DNA from: Candidatus Andeanibacterium colombiense | Lineage (GTDB): Bacteria > Pseudomonadota > Alphaproteobacteria > Sphingomonadales > Sphingomonadaceae | Direction of reading: 5' to 3' | Assembly (NCBI GenBank): GCA_029202985.1 | Contig: CP119316.1 | Span: 1 to 64,000 of the forward strand | DNA length: 64,000 bases | Part shown: one piece after another, positions 9,295 through 16,580 of the stretch | How positions within the stretch are numbered: the stretch's first letter is position 1 | Layout: the number at the start of each line of letters is the position of its first letter | The notes under the pieces: generated by a model | Seen by the model: only the letters and a program-made list of their open reading frames with translations | The model's database searches: none | What the model was told of the DNA's origin: nothing | Made by a program: the position numbers and the translations under genes

Positions 9295-10702
9295 CCCCGC
9301 GCCGCTGACGGCGGCGACGGAGGGTTTGCCCGGCGGAGAGGATGTCGCCCTGCGCGAGGCGCCGCACACCGGCAGCCTTTCGCGGCGGATGATGCTGATC
9401 GCCGCCGCCTGGATCAGCTTCCTGCTGCTGGTCGGCGGGGTCGCGCTCGATCGTACGCTGACCGGGCTGGTCTCGCGCAACTTCGACGAACAGCTCAACT
9501 ACATGCTGACCGCGATGATCGGGTCGGTCGAGATCGATTCGGGGGGCGAGGTGTTCTTCAACCGCCCGCTCGGCGACCAGCGCTTCCTCGAGCCCAACAG
9601 CGGGCTCTACTGGCAGATCAGCGGCAAGGGGCACGAGGATTATGCCTCGCGCTCGCTGTGGGACCGCACCCTCAAGATCGAGACCGCGAAATTTCTGCCC
9701 AAGCCGCAGTTCTACGACAGCGACCAGTTCGCGGGGCAGGGGCTGCGGATCGTCGAGCGCACCGTGGTGCTGCCGGGCAGCCCCACCCAGTGGCGCTTCG
9801 CGGTCGCCGCCAATCGCGACGATCTCGACGCGCAGATCGCCCGCATCCGCTCGATCCTGGTCTGGAGCTTCGTTGTCCTCGGGCTCGGCCTGTTCCTGAT
9901 GGCGGTGCTGCAGACCTGGTACGGGCTTGGGCCGCTGCGCCGGGTGCGGCTGGCGATCAAGCGCATGCGCACCACCGGCGCGAACCGCATCACCGATCCG
10001 CTGCCGCTGGAAGTGCAGCCGCTGGTGCAGGAATTGAACGCGCTGCTCGCCCATTCGATCAAGCAGGCGGAGGAAGCGCGCACGCATGCCGGCAATCTCG
10101 CCCATGCGTTGAAGACCCCGCTGACCGTGGTGATGAATGCCGCCACCGCCAAGGCGCCCGACCTGTCGGACACGGTGATCCGCGAGGCGGCGGTGATGCG
10201 GCGCCAGGTCGATCACCATCTCGCGCGCGCGCGCGCGGTCGGCCGCCGCGCGGTCGGCCTGTCGCGCGCCAGCGTCGGCGATAGCGTCGAGGCGGTGCTG
10301 CGCGCGGTCACCCGGCTGTATGAGGATACCCGCTTCGACCTTGCCGGAGACCGGGGCACGCTGGTCGCGATCGAACGGCAGGACCTCGACGAAATTCTCG
10401 GCAACCTCATCGAAAACGCCGCGAAATACGGCGGCGGCAGCGTGTTCGTCACGATCGATGCCGAGCCGGCCGCGAAGGAATGCCTGATCCTGGTCGAGGA
10501 CGACGGCATGGGCATTCCGCCCGAGGAACGCACCCGCATCTTCGACCGCGGCGCCCGGCTCGACACCGGCAAGCCCGGCACCGGCTTGGGGCTGGCAATC
10601 GTGCGTGACGTGGCGGAAATCTATGGCGGCACGGTGGATCTGGCGGAGAGCGAGGATCTCGGCGGGCTGATGGTCGAGCTGAGACTGCCGCGGGCGGGCT
10701 AG
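9245..10702 (+). CDS. PhoQ-like sensor histidine kinase
   Basis: A membrane histidine kinase of up to 485 residues. There is a membrane helix at about 48-68, a periplasmic sensor of about 130 residues, a second helix at about 205-225, a HAMP-like linker, then the H-box NLAHALKTPLTVV with His287. That H-box (AHALKTPL) resembles the PhoQ form rather than the common HELRTPL. The ATPase shows N (LIENAAKYGGG), G1 (DDGMGIP), F and G2 (GTGLGLAIV) boxes. The GTG start at 9245 gives a 50-base overlap with the regulator gene; the true start may lie further in, since the first 45 residues are low-complexity. Confidence 0.9.
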   Translation: MASVTASTIPTTPPASDPAPLTAATEGLPGGEDVALREAPHTGSLSRRMMLIAAAWISFLLLVGGVALDRTLTGLVSRNFDEQLNYMLTAMIGSVEIDSGGEVFFNRPLGDQRFLEPNSGLYWQISGKGHEDYASRSLWDRTLKIETAKFLPKPQFYDSDQFAGQGLRIVERTVVLPGSPTQWRFAVAANRDDLDAQIARIRSILVWSFVVLGLGLFLMAVLQTWYGLGPLRRVRLAIKRMRTTGANRITDPLPLEVQPLVQELNALLAHSIKQAEEARTHAGNLAHALKTPLTVVMNAATAKAPDLSDTVIREAAVMRRQVDHHLARARAVGRRAVGLSRASVGDSVEAVLRAVTRLYEDTRFDLAGDRGTLVAIERQDLDEILGNLIENAAKYGGGSVFVTIDAEPAAKECLILVEDDGMGIPPEERTRIFDRGARLDTGKPGTGLGLAIVRDVAEIYGGTVDLAESEDLGGLMVELRLPRAG

Positions 10703-10714
10703 CGAAGTTGGGCG

Positions 10715-10744
10715 GATAAGCGTATATGTGGATATACGCTTATC
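10715..10744. promoter_or_regulatory. 13-bp perfect palindrome, probable operator of the toxin-antitoxin operon
   Basis: Arms 10715-10727 and 10732-10744 are perfect reverse complements separated by four bases, and are AT-richer than the surroundings. The element ends 12 bases before the RHH antitoxin ATG. Ribbon-helix-helix antitoxins normally repress their own operon by binding such palindromes, so autoregulation is the likely role. Confidence 0.65.
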
Positions 10745-10756
10745 GGAGTTCGCGTC

Positions 10757-11008
10757 ATGGGTGAAGAAACCGTCCGCTGGACGATCGTGGTCGATAAGGC
10801 GACCGATATAGACCTTCGCACGTACCTCGCCAGCCAGGGGATGAAGAAAGGCGATTTGTCCAAATTCGTGCAGGATGCCGTGAACCGGCGACTGTTGCGC
10901 GAGACGATCAACGAAATCAGGACCGGATTTGCGGACTTGAGCGCTGAAGAAGCGCAGGCTTTGGCGGACGAGGCGGTTGCATGGGCGCGTAAGGATCGAA
11001 CCGCTTGA
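10757..11008 (+). CDS. Ribbon-helix-helix type antitoxin
   Basis: An 83-residue protein. The N-terminal pattern VRWTIVVDKATDIDLRTYLASQGMKKGDLSKFVQDAVNRRLL has the beta-strand plus two-helix arrangement of ribbon-helix-helix DNA-binding antitoxins, and the acidic C-terminus (DLSAEEAQALADEAVAWAR) would bind the toxin. A 13-bp palindrome lies just upstream and the PIN toxin gene overlaps its end. The predicted role is neutralising the PIN ribonuclease and repressing the operon. The exact antitoxin family could not be named. Confidence 0.78.
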   Translation: MGEETVRWTIVVDKATDIDLRTYLASQGMKKGDLSKFVQDAVNRRLLRETINEIRTGFADLSAEEAQALADEAVAWARKDRTA

Positions 11009-11475
11009 GAGTGGTGCTGGACGTCAACATCGTCGTGAGCGGCTTGATGTTCCCATCCTCTCCGTCGGGCGTTTTGTTGGAACATTGGCTCGACGACGAG
11101 TTCGACGTCCTGACGTGCTTCGAGCATATCGACGAATTGAGGCGAGTAACGCGGTATCCGAAAATCAGGGCGCGGGTCAGACCCCATCTCCTCGGAAAAG
11201 CTATCAATCGCCTAAGAAACACCGTGATCTATTATGCTCATATCGCAGCTGTCGAACTATGCCGCGATCCGTTCGATAATTATCTCCTCGGACTGGCCCT
11301 GACCGGTAAAGCTGACTTCCTGATAAGTGGTGACAAGGCGGATTTGCTTTCGCTCGAAAAGTTCGGAGCCACCCGAATCGTTTCCCCGCGTCAATCCTTG
11401 AGAGCCTTTGAGAGCCTTCGGGGCAACTCCGCCGGAAATGGGATGCGCCCCAACGGAACCCGAACCATCCCTTGA
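11005..11475 (+). CDS. PIN-domain toxin (putative toxin-antitoxin RNase)
   Basis: A protein of up to 156 residues resembling the COG1569 family of PIN-domain toxins. The N-terminus RVVLDVNIVVSGLMFPSSPSGVLLEHW contains the first catalytic Asp (D6), and CRDPFDNYLLGLALTGKADFLISGDKADLL contains the later acidic cluster and the typical ADFLISGDKDLL closing motif. PIN proteins are Mg-dependent ribonucleases. The TTG start overlaps the antitoxin stop. The last 20 residues after IVSPRQSL are not typical of the family and may be a drifted tail; they include a short repeated AFESLRG-like sequence. Base composition is lower in GC than in its neighbours, which suggests acquisition. Confidence 0.82.
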   Translation: MRVVLDVNIVVSGLMFPSSPSGVLLEHWLDDEFDVLTCFEHIDELRRVTRYPKIRARVRPHLLGKAINRLRNTVIYYAHIAAVELCRDPFDNYLLGLALTGKADFLISGDKADLLSLEKFGATRIVSPRQSLRAFESLRGNSAGNGMRPNGTRTIP

Positions 11476-11516
11476 GCGTAGTTAACCATGCGGGAGGGCT
11501 TGATCGGAGCCCTGAA

Positions 11517-11915
11517 ATGTCTTTTCCCATCTTCCGTCCGGCGCTGGCGATCGGCGCGCTGCTCGCGGTCGGCGCCTGCAGCAGCTATGGCGATGGTTAT
11601 GGCTATGGTGGCCGCGTATCCTATGGATATAACAGCGGCGGCCGATACTCCGACGATTTCTACCAGCCCTACTACAGCGGCTATTACGGCTGGGGCGGGG
11701 ACTATTATTATCCCGGCACCGGCTTCTATCTCTACGACCGCTCGGGCAAACGCCATCGCTGGAACGACAGCCAGCGCCGCTATTGGGAAGGCCGCCGCGG
11801 CGACAGCCGGGAGCCTACGGAAAATTGGGGTGGCTACCGGGACCACGAGGGCCGCGATTACCGCGAATATCGCGGAAATGGACATGATCGCGACCGACAC
11901 AAACGACCGCGTTGA
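11517..11915 (+). CDS. Tyr/Gly-rich lipoprotein
   Basis: A 132-residue predicted outer-membrane lipoprotein. The signal sequence ends in a lipobox (AVGAC) with the acylated Cys at about residue 21. The mature part is rich in Tyr and Gly (YGDGYGYGGRVSYGYNSGGRYSDDFYQPYYSGYYGWGGDYYYPGTGFYLYDRSGKRHRW) and ends in an Arg/Asp-rich tail. The block GTGFYLYDRSGKRHRWNDSQRRYW recurs in short alphaproteobacterial exported proteins, but no function is known to me. GGAG precedes the ATG; an in-frame GTG-type start 15 codons upstream was rejected because it would disrupt the signal peptide. Confidence 0.8.
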   Translation: MSFPIFRPALAIGALLAVGACSSYGDGYGYGGRVSYGYNSGGRYSDDFYQPYYSGYYGWGGDYYYPGTGFYLYDRSGKRHRWNDSQRRYWEGRRGDSREPTENWGGYRDHEGRDYREYRGNGHDRDRHKRPR

Positions 11916-11922
11916 GCGGCGT

Positions 11923-12234
11923 CTATTTTCCCGCCGCAGCCGTCTGACGGTGATGGCGGATCACTTCGTCGATCACGAAGCGAATGAATTTCTCGCTGAA
12001 TTCGGGGTCGAGGTCCGCGTCCACGGCCAAAGCGCGCAGGCGTTCGATCTGGCGGGCTTCGCGCCCCGGGTCGCTCGCAGGCAGACCGGAAACGGCCTTG
12101 TGCTCGCCCACGGCCTGGGTGATGCGGAAGCGTTCCGCCAGCATGTGGATCAGCGCCGCGTCGATGTTGTCGATGCTCTTGCGATAGCCCGCAAGCGTGG
12201 AATCCGGTGCGGCATTGGGCTGGCTGGTGCTCAT
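11923..12234 (-). CDS. Chorismate mutase (AroQ class)
   Basis: A 103-residue all-helical AroQ-type chorismate mutase, which converts chorismate to prephenate for phenylalanine and tyrosine synthesis. The pattern LAGYRKSIDNIDAALIHMLAERFRITQAVGEHKAVSGLPASDPGREARQIERL shows the conserved Arg of helix 1, the I-D-x-x-L spacing and the GEHK lysine. The late EKFIRFVIDEVIRHHR helix is also typical. It is monofunctional, with no prephenate dehydratase or dehydrogenase domain. It is convergent with the lipoprotein gene and divergent from the polyprenyl synthase gene. Confidence 0.9.
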   Translation of the reverse strand: MSTSQPNAAPDSTLAGYRKSIDNIDAALIHMLAERFRITQAVGEHKAVSGLPASDPGREARQIERLRALAVDADLDPEFSEKFIRFVIDEVIRHHRQTAAAGK

Positions 12235-12320
12235 GAACCCTCCGCTAGCATGCGAACATACGCAATTCCATTGCCCGCTTTGCGCTTGCGTTCAAGGGTT
12301 TGCGCGGGCAGGGGCGAGGC

Positions 12321-13343
12321 ATGAGCGCCGACGTCATTCCGCTGCCGCTGAAAGAGCCGCAAAAGCTGGCTTCGCTCAGCCCGATCCTGTCCCTCACCGC
12401 CATCGCGATGAACTCGGTCAACGCGGTGATCCTTGACCGGATGCAGAGCGAGATTCCGCTGATACCGGCGCTGGCCGGCCATCTGATCTCGGGCGGCGGC
12501 AAGCGCATGCGCCCGATGCTGACGCTCGCGGGGGCCGAACTGGTCGGCTATCAGGGCTCGCGCCACCACAAGCTCGCCGCCGCGGTCGAGTTCATCCACA
12601 CCGCCACGCTGCTGCATGACGACGTGGTCGACGGGTCCGACCTGCGCCGGGGCAAGGCCGCCGCGAACATCATCTTCGGCAATCCGGCGACCGTGCTGGT
12701 CGGCGATTTCCTGTTCAGCCGCGCGTTCGAATTGATGGTGGAAGACGGCAGCCTCAAGGTGCTCAAGATTCTCTCCAACGCGTCTGCCGTGATTGCCGAG
12801 GGCGAGGTCGATCAGTTGACCGCGCAGCGCCAGATCGAGACCAGCGAAGAGCGCTATCTCGGGATCATAGGCTCCAAGACCGCAGCTTTGTTCGCAGCCG
12901 CCAGCCGGATTTCGGCGGTGGTCGCCGAATGCAGCGAGGCCGAGGAAAAGGCGCTCGACGATTACGGCCGCAATCTCGGCATCGCGTTCCAGCTGGTCGA
13001 CGACGCGCTGGATTACGACGCCGATGCCTCGGAGATGGGTAAGGACCGTGGCGACGATTTCCGCGAAGGCAAGATGACCCTGCCGGTGATCCTTGCCTAT
13101 GCGCGCGGCAATGACGAGGAACGCACCTTCTGGCGCGCGGCGATCCAGGGGCACCGCAGTTCGGACGAGGATCTCGCCCATGCGGTCGAGTTGATCCGCA
13201 GCCACGACACGGTCAAGGCCACCCGCGAGCGTGCCCACCACTTCGTGCAGCGGGCGATCGACGGGCTGGCGATCTTCCCCGCGAGCAAGGCACGCGATGC
13301 GATGGTCGAAGCGGCACAGTTCGCGGTTTCGCGCGGGTATTGA
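12321..13343 (+). CDS. ispB: Polyprenyl (octaprenyl-type) diphosphate synthase
   Basis: A 340-residue trans-prenyltransferase that makes the long isoprenoid tail of ubiquinone. The first Asp-rich motif is DDVVD at residues 100-104 (LLHDDVVDGSDLRRG), and the second is DDALD at 227-231 (QLVDDALDYDAD). GGGKRMRPMLTL near residue 58 binds isopentenyl diphosphate. Small residues before the first motif suggest a long-chain product; the exact length (C40 or C50) is not determined by sequence, and sphingomonads normally use Q-10. The start at 12321 has GGGGCGAGG immediately upstream. Confidence 0.9.
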   Translation: MSADVIPLPLKEPQKLASLSPILSLTAIAMNSVNAVILDRMQSEIPLIPALAGHLISGGGKRMRPMLTLAGAELVGYQGSRHHKLAAAVEFIHTATLLHDDVVDGSDLRRGKAAANIIFGNPATVLVGDFLFSRAFELMVEDGSLKVLKILSNASAVIAEGEVDQLTAQRQIETSEERYLGIIGSKTAALFAAASRISAVVAECSEAEEKALDDYGRNLGIAFQLVDDALDYDADASEMGKDRGDDFREGKMTLPVILAYARGNDEERTFWRAAIQGHRSSDEDLAHAVELIRSHDTVKATRERAHHFVQRAIDGLAIFPASKARDAMVEAAQFAVSRGY

Positions 13344-13361
13344 GCTTTCCCGCCTTACCTC

Positions 13362-13454
13362 CGTCATCCTGAATTTATTTCAGGATCCATTTCTGGTCAT
13401 CCTCAGGTCTGGCCTGTTTTGCACGATGGATCCTGAAACAAGTTCAGGATGACG
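13362..13454. repeat. Palindromic intergenic repeat, family B, copy 1
   Basis: A 93-base element with inverted ends of about 29 bases. Each end reads CGTCATCCTGAA inward and is itself palindromic (CCTGAA-N6-TTCAGG). A second copy lies at 55081-55223. It fills most of the gap between the polyprenyl synthase gene and hrpB. It probably folds into a long hairpin in RNA. Confidence 0.85.
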
Positions 13455-13473
13455 GTATTGGGGTTGGCGAGGT

Positions 13474-15972
13474 ATGGCGCAAATCGTGACCGATCTCCCC
13501 ATTCAAGCCGTCCTGCCTGACCTGCTGGAAGCGCTGCGCGCGAACCCGTCGGCAGTGCTGATCGCCCCTCCCGGCGCGGGCAAGACCACCGCGGTTGCCC
13601 CGGCGCTGCTGGGCGAGGGCTGGTGCGGCGGCACAATCATCCTGCTCTCGCCCCGCCGGATCGCCGCGCGCGCGGCCGCCGAACGCATGGCCGAACTGCT
13701 CGGCGAGAAGGCGGGCGAGACAGTCGGCTATCTCACGAGGCTCGATACCAAGCGCTCCGCCAAGACCCGCATTCTCGTGATGACCGAGGCGATCTTCGTG
13801 TCGCAGATCGTCGGCGATCCGGAGCTTGCGGGCGTCAGCGCGGTGCTGTTCGACGAGGCGCATGAGCGGCATCTCGACAGCGACCTCGGCCTTGCGCTCG
13901 CGATCGAGAGCCAGCAGGTGCTGCGCGAGGATCTGCGGATCCTTGTGATGTCGGCGACGATCGACGGCACCCGCTTCGCGCGGCTGCTGGGCGATAACGA
14001 ACTTTGGGCGCCCGTAGTCGAGAGCGAGGGCAAGGCCTTTCCGCTGCAAATCGAATGGCTTGGGAGTCGCCCCGAACAACGCCTCGAAGATACGATGACC
14101 TCGGCGGTACTCAACGCATGGCGCGAGCAGCAGGGCGACGTGCTCGCCTTCCTCCCCGGTGTCGGCGAGATCGAGCGGACGCGCGAGCGGCTGGCCGAAA
14201 AGCTGCCCAATGTCCCGATCCTGCCGCTCCACGGACAGGTCGAGCCGCAAGGCCAGCGCGCGGCGATCAGGCGCGATCCCGATGGCCGCCGCCGGATCGT
14301 GCTCGCGACCAGCATTGCCGAGACCTCGCTGACGCTCGACGGAGTGTCGGTGGTGGTCGACAGCGGGCTTGCGCGCCGCGCCGAATTCGACCTCGCGGCG
14401 GGCGTCACCCATCTGGTCACCGCCCGCGCCAGCCAGGCCTCGGCCGGGCAGAGGGCAGGGCGCGCGGCGCGGCAGGGGCCGGGGGTCGCCTATCGCCTGT
14501 GGGAAGCGGGCGCGCATGCCGGGCGGCCAGAGTTCGACCCGCCCGAAATGCTCACCACCGACCTCGCGCCGCTGGTGCTGTCGCTGGCGCAGTGGGGTTC
14601 GGGCGATCCGGCGGCGATGGCGTGGCTCGATCCGCCGCCGCCTGCCGCGCTCGCGGCCGCGCGCGGGCGGTTGCGGGCGCTGGGCGCGCTCGACGGGGAG
14701 GGGCGGATCACGGAATTCGGCCGCAAGCTCTCACAGCTGCCGATGGAACCGCCGCTCGCCGCAATGGTGCTGTTCGGCGCGCAGGCCGGCGATGCGCGAG
14801 ACGCCGCGCGGCTGGCGCTGCTGTTGCAGGAGCGCGGGCTGGGCGGCCGGGGCGAGGATCTGGCGCAGCGCCTGTCGCGCTGGAATAGTGACCGCTCGTC
14901 CCGGGCCGAGGCTTCGCGCAAGCTCGCGGAGGGGTGGGCCAGGCGCGCCCAATCCCTCACCGAGCCCCCGCGGAGGCGGGAGCCTCAGGCCGATGGCGCC
15001 CGATTGCCTGAGACTCCCGTCTTCGCGGGAGATCTGGCTGTTCTGCTGGCAAGAGCACTCCCCGACAACCTCGCCCGCCGCCGCGACCCCTCGGGCGAAA
15101 ACTGGATCAGCGCGGGTGGCCGCGGCTATACGCTCGATCCCGCCTCCTCGCTCGCGCGGGCGGAATGGCTCGCGATCGGCGACGCGCAGGGCCGGGCGCA
15201 GGGCGCGCGAATCACCGCGGCGCTGCCGCTCAGCGCGCGGGAGGTCGAGCAAGGTCTGCCTGACCGGATCGAGCGGCGTTCGGTCCTTAACTGGAATACC
15301 GAGGCCGGCCGGGTCGAAGCACGGCTGGAGCGGCGGCTGGGTGCGATCACTCTCGCCAGCGGGCCCGATCCCGCGCCGGATCCCGCTGCCGTCGCCTTGA
15401 TGCTTGTCGACAAGGCTGGGGATAAACTTGCTGATATCCTGCCGAAAACCCTGATAGCGCGTGCCCGCTATGCCGGGATTTCTGCGCTTTCGCCCGAGCG
15501 GCTTGCGCAGGAGGTACCGGACTGGCTCGCGCCGCTGCTCCACGGCCGCCGCGATCTCGACCTGCCCAGGGGCAAGCTCATCGAAGCGCTGCTCAACCGG
15601 CTCGACTGGGACGAACGCCAGAAGCTCGACCGGCTCGCCCCACGCGAATGGGTGAGCCCGATCGGCAGCCATCCGGTCGATTACGAGGCCGAGGGCGGGC
15701 CCACGGTCGAACTCAGGGTCCAGGCCCTGTTCGGGCTCGACGTCCATCCGACGATCGGCCAGCCGCCCCAGCCGCTGCTGCTCCAGCTCACCAGCCCGGG
15801 CGGCAAGCCGGTCCAGGCGACTCGCGATCTTCCCGCGTTCTGGCGCGGCAGCTGGCGCGATGTGGTCAAGGACATGAAGGGCCGCTATCCGAGGCACCGC
15901 TGGCCGGATGAGCCGTGGACGGAAATACCGAGCCTCAAGACGAAAAACGCGTTTGAAAATGGTCGTAGCTAG
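13474..15972 (+). CDS. hrpB: ATP-dependent RNA helicase HrpB
   Basis: An 832-residue DEAH-box helicase. Walker A is GAGKTT at residues 34-39, the DEAH box is at 127-130 (FDEAHERH), SAT is in LVMSATIDG, and the helicase C motifs include LATSIAETSLTLDGVSVVVDSGLARRAEFD and QRAGRAARQGPGVAYRLW. The C-terminal HrpB domain (LPREW-like APREWVSPIGSHPVDYEAEGGPTVELRVQALFGLDVHPTI) is complete. HrpB's cellular role is poorly known. About 21 residues (498-518) are encoded by a palindromic repeat inserted in frame (14967-15029). The frame is intact throughout. Confidence 0.93.
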   Translation: MAQIVTDLPIQAVLPDLLEALRANPSAVLIAPPGAGKTTAVAPALLGEGWCGGTIILLSPRRIAARAAAERMAELLGEKAGETVGYLTRLDTKRSAKTRILVMTEAIFVSQIVGDPELAGVSAVLFDEAHERHLDSDLGLALAIESQQVLREDLRILVMSATIDGTRFARLLGDNELWAPVVESEGKAFPLQIEWLGSRPEQRLEDTMTSAVLNAWREQQGDVLAFLPGVGEIERTRERLAEKLPNVPILPLHGQVEPQGQRAAIRRDPDGRRRIVLATSIAETSLTLDGVSVVVDSGLARRAEFDLAAGVTHLVTARASQASAGQRAGRAARQGPGVAYRLWEAGAHAGRPEFDPPEMLTTDLAPLVLSLAQWGSGDPAAMAWLDPPPPAALAAARGRLRALGALDGEGRITEFGRKLSQLPMEPPLAAMVLFGAQAGDARDAARLALLLQERGLGGRGEDLAQRLSRWNSDRSSRAEASRKLAEGWARRAQSLTEPPRRREPQADGARLPETPVFAGDLAVLLARALPDNLARRRDPSGENWISAGGRGYTLDPASSLARAEWLAIGDAQGRAQGARITAALPLSAREVEQGLPDRIERRSVLNWNTEAGRVEARLERRLGAITLASGPDPAPDPAAVALMLVDKAGDKLADILPKTLIARARYAGISALSPERLAQEVPDWLAPLLHGRRDLDLPRGKLIEALLNRLDWDERQKLDRLAPREWVSPIGSHPVDYEAEGGPTVELRVQALFGLDVHPTIGQPPQPLLLQLTSPGGKPVQATRDLPAFWRGSWRDVVKDMKGRYPRHRWPDEPWTEIPSLKTKNAFENGRS
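14967..15029. repeat. Family A palindromic repeat inserted in frame in hrpB
   Basis: The left arm 14967-14990 and right arm 15006-15029 are imperfect inverted repeats matching at about 21 of 24 positions. The arm core CCCGCGRAGGCGGG is the same as in the intergenic element at 18353-18426. The element is 63 bases, exactly 21 codons, and keeps the hrpB frame open. It encodes a Pro/Arg-rich stretch. Confidence 0.8.
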
Positions 15973-16029
15973 AGCGCCGGTAGGCAATCGTTCTTGATTG
16001 AGCGGCAGAAATCCACGAAAGGCTAAGGC

Positions 16030-16308
16030 ATGAGCGCACGCATCTACCAACGCCCGAAGAACGCCATGCAGTCCGGCAAGGCCCTCACCGACCAGTGGGT
16101 GCTCGAATTCGATCCGGCCGAGGCGAAGAAGCCCGACCCGCTGATGGGCTGGGCCGGCAGCGGCGACACCCAGCAGCAGGTCACGCTCAAATTCGCGAGC
16201 AAGGATGCCGCTCGGGCCTATGCGGCGAAGCACGGCATCTTCGCCCGGGTCCACGCGACCCCGCCGCGCGCGCTCAAGCTGCAGGCCTACGCCGACAATT
16301 TTCGCTAA
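16030..16308 (+). CDS. NADH dehydrogenase complex I accessory subunit, NDUFS4-like (ETC complex I subunit)
   Basis: A 92-residue protein of the ETC complex I subunit family (PF04800), the bacterial relative of the mitochondrial 18-kDa subunit NDUFS4. Hallmarks are ARIYQRPKNAMQSGKALTDQWVLEFDP, GWAGSGDTQQQVTLKFASKDAARAYAAKHG and the closing ALKLQAYADNFR. It binds the peripheral arm of complex I on the cytoplasmic side. This accessory subunit is restricted to alphaproteobacteria and mitochondria, which supports the taxonomic placement. AAAGG lies upstream of the ATG. The other nuo genes are not in the window. Confidence 0.9.
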   Translation: MSARIYQRPKNAMQSGKALTDQWVLEFDPAEAKKPDPLMGWAGSGDTQQQVTLKFASKDAARAYAAKHGIFARVHATPPRALKLQAYADNFR

Positions 16309-16321
16309 TTCGCACTCCCTT

Positions 16322-16406
16322 CGTCATTGCGAGCGTAGCGAAGCAATCCAGGGCGGTTGAGACACGCTCTGGATTGCCGCGGGACCTTCGGTCCCTCGCA
16401 ATGACG
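16322..16406. repeat. Palindromic intergenic repeat, family C, copy 1
   Basis: An 85-base element with ends CGTCATTGCGAGC and its reverse complement, plus internal complementary blocks (GCAATCCAG and CTGGATTGC). A second copy of the same length lies at 49479-49563. It sits between the complex I subunit gene and the SRP RNA gene. Confidence 0.85.
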
Positions 16407-16448
16407 AATTTCTTGAAATGATCCGATTCCCCCGCCATATGCGCGGCG

Positions 16449-16534
16449 GGAGCCGGTCGGACGTTTGCGTCCGCCAACCTGGTCAGATCCGGAAGGAAGC
16501 AGCCACAACGGTCAGCGGCGGGTCGGCCGGCTCC
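16449..16534 (+). ncRNA. ffs: Signal recognition particle RNA (small bacterial type)
   Basis: The conserved SRP Alu-less domain is plain: GGTCAGATCCGGAAGGAAGC at 16481-16500 contains the GGAA tetraloop and the asymmetric-loop bases bound by Ffh. The 5' end GGAGCCGG pairs with the 3' CCGGCTCC, closing a hairpin of about 86 bases, followed by a short T-run (16535-16538). The RNA joins Ffh and targets nascent membrane proteins to FtsY, which is encoded later in the window. The position immediately upstream of dnaX is common in alphaproteobacteria. The ends are approximate. Confidence 0.93.
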
Positions 16535-16580
16535 TTTTCCCCCTTCGACATTCCGGCCTCTACGCCCTACCTAGGGGCGC

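Noticed and set aside
14900..15100. Possible frameshift or pseudogene in hrpB
   Set aside because: The odd composition comes from an in-frame palindromic repeat; the frame and downstream HrpB motifs continue without interruption.
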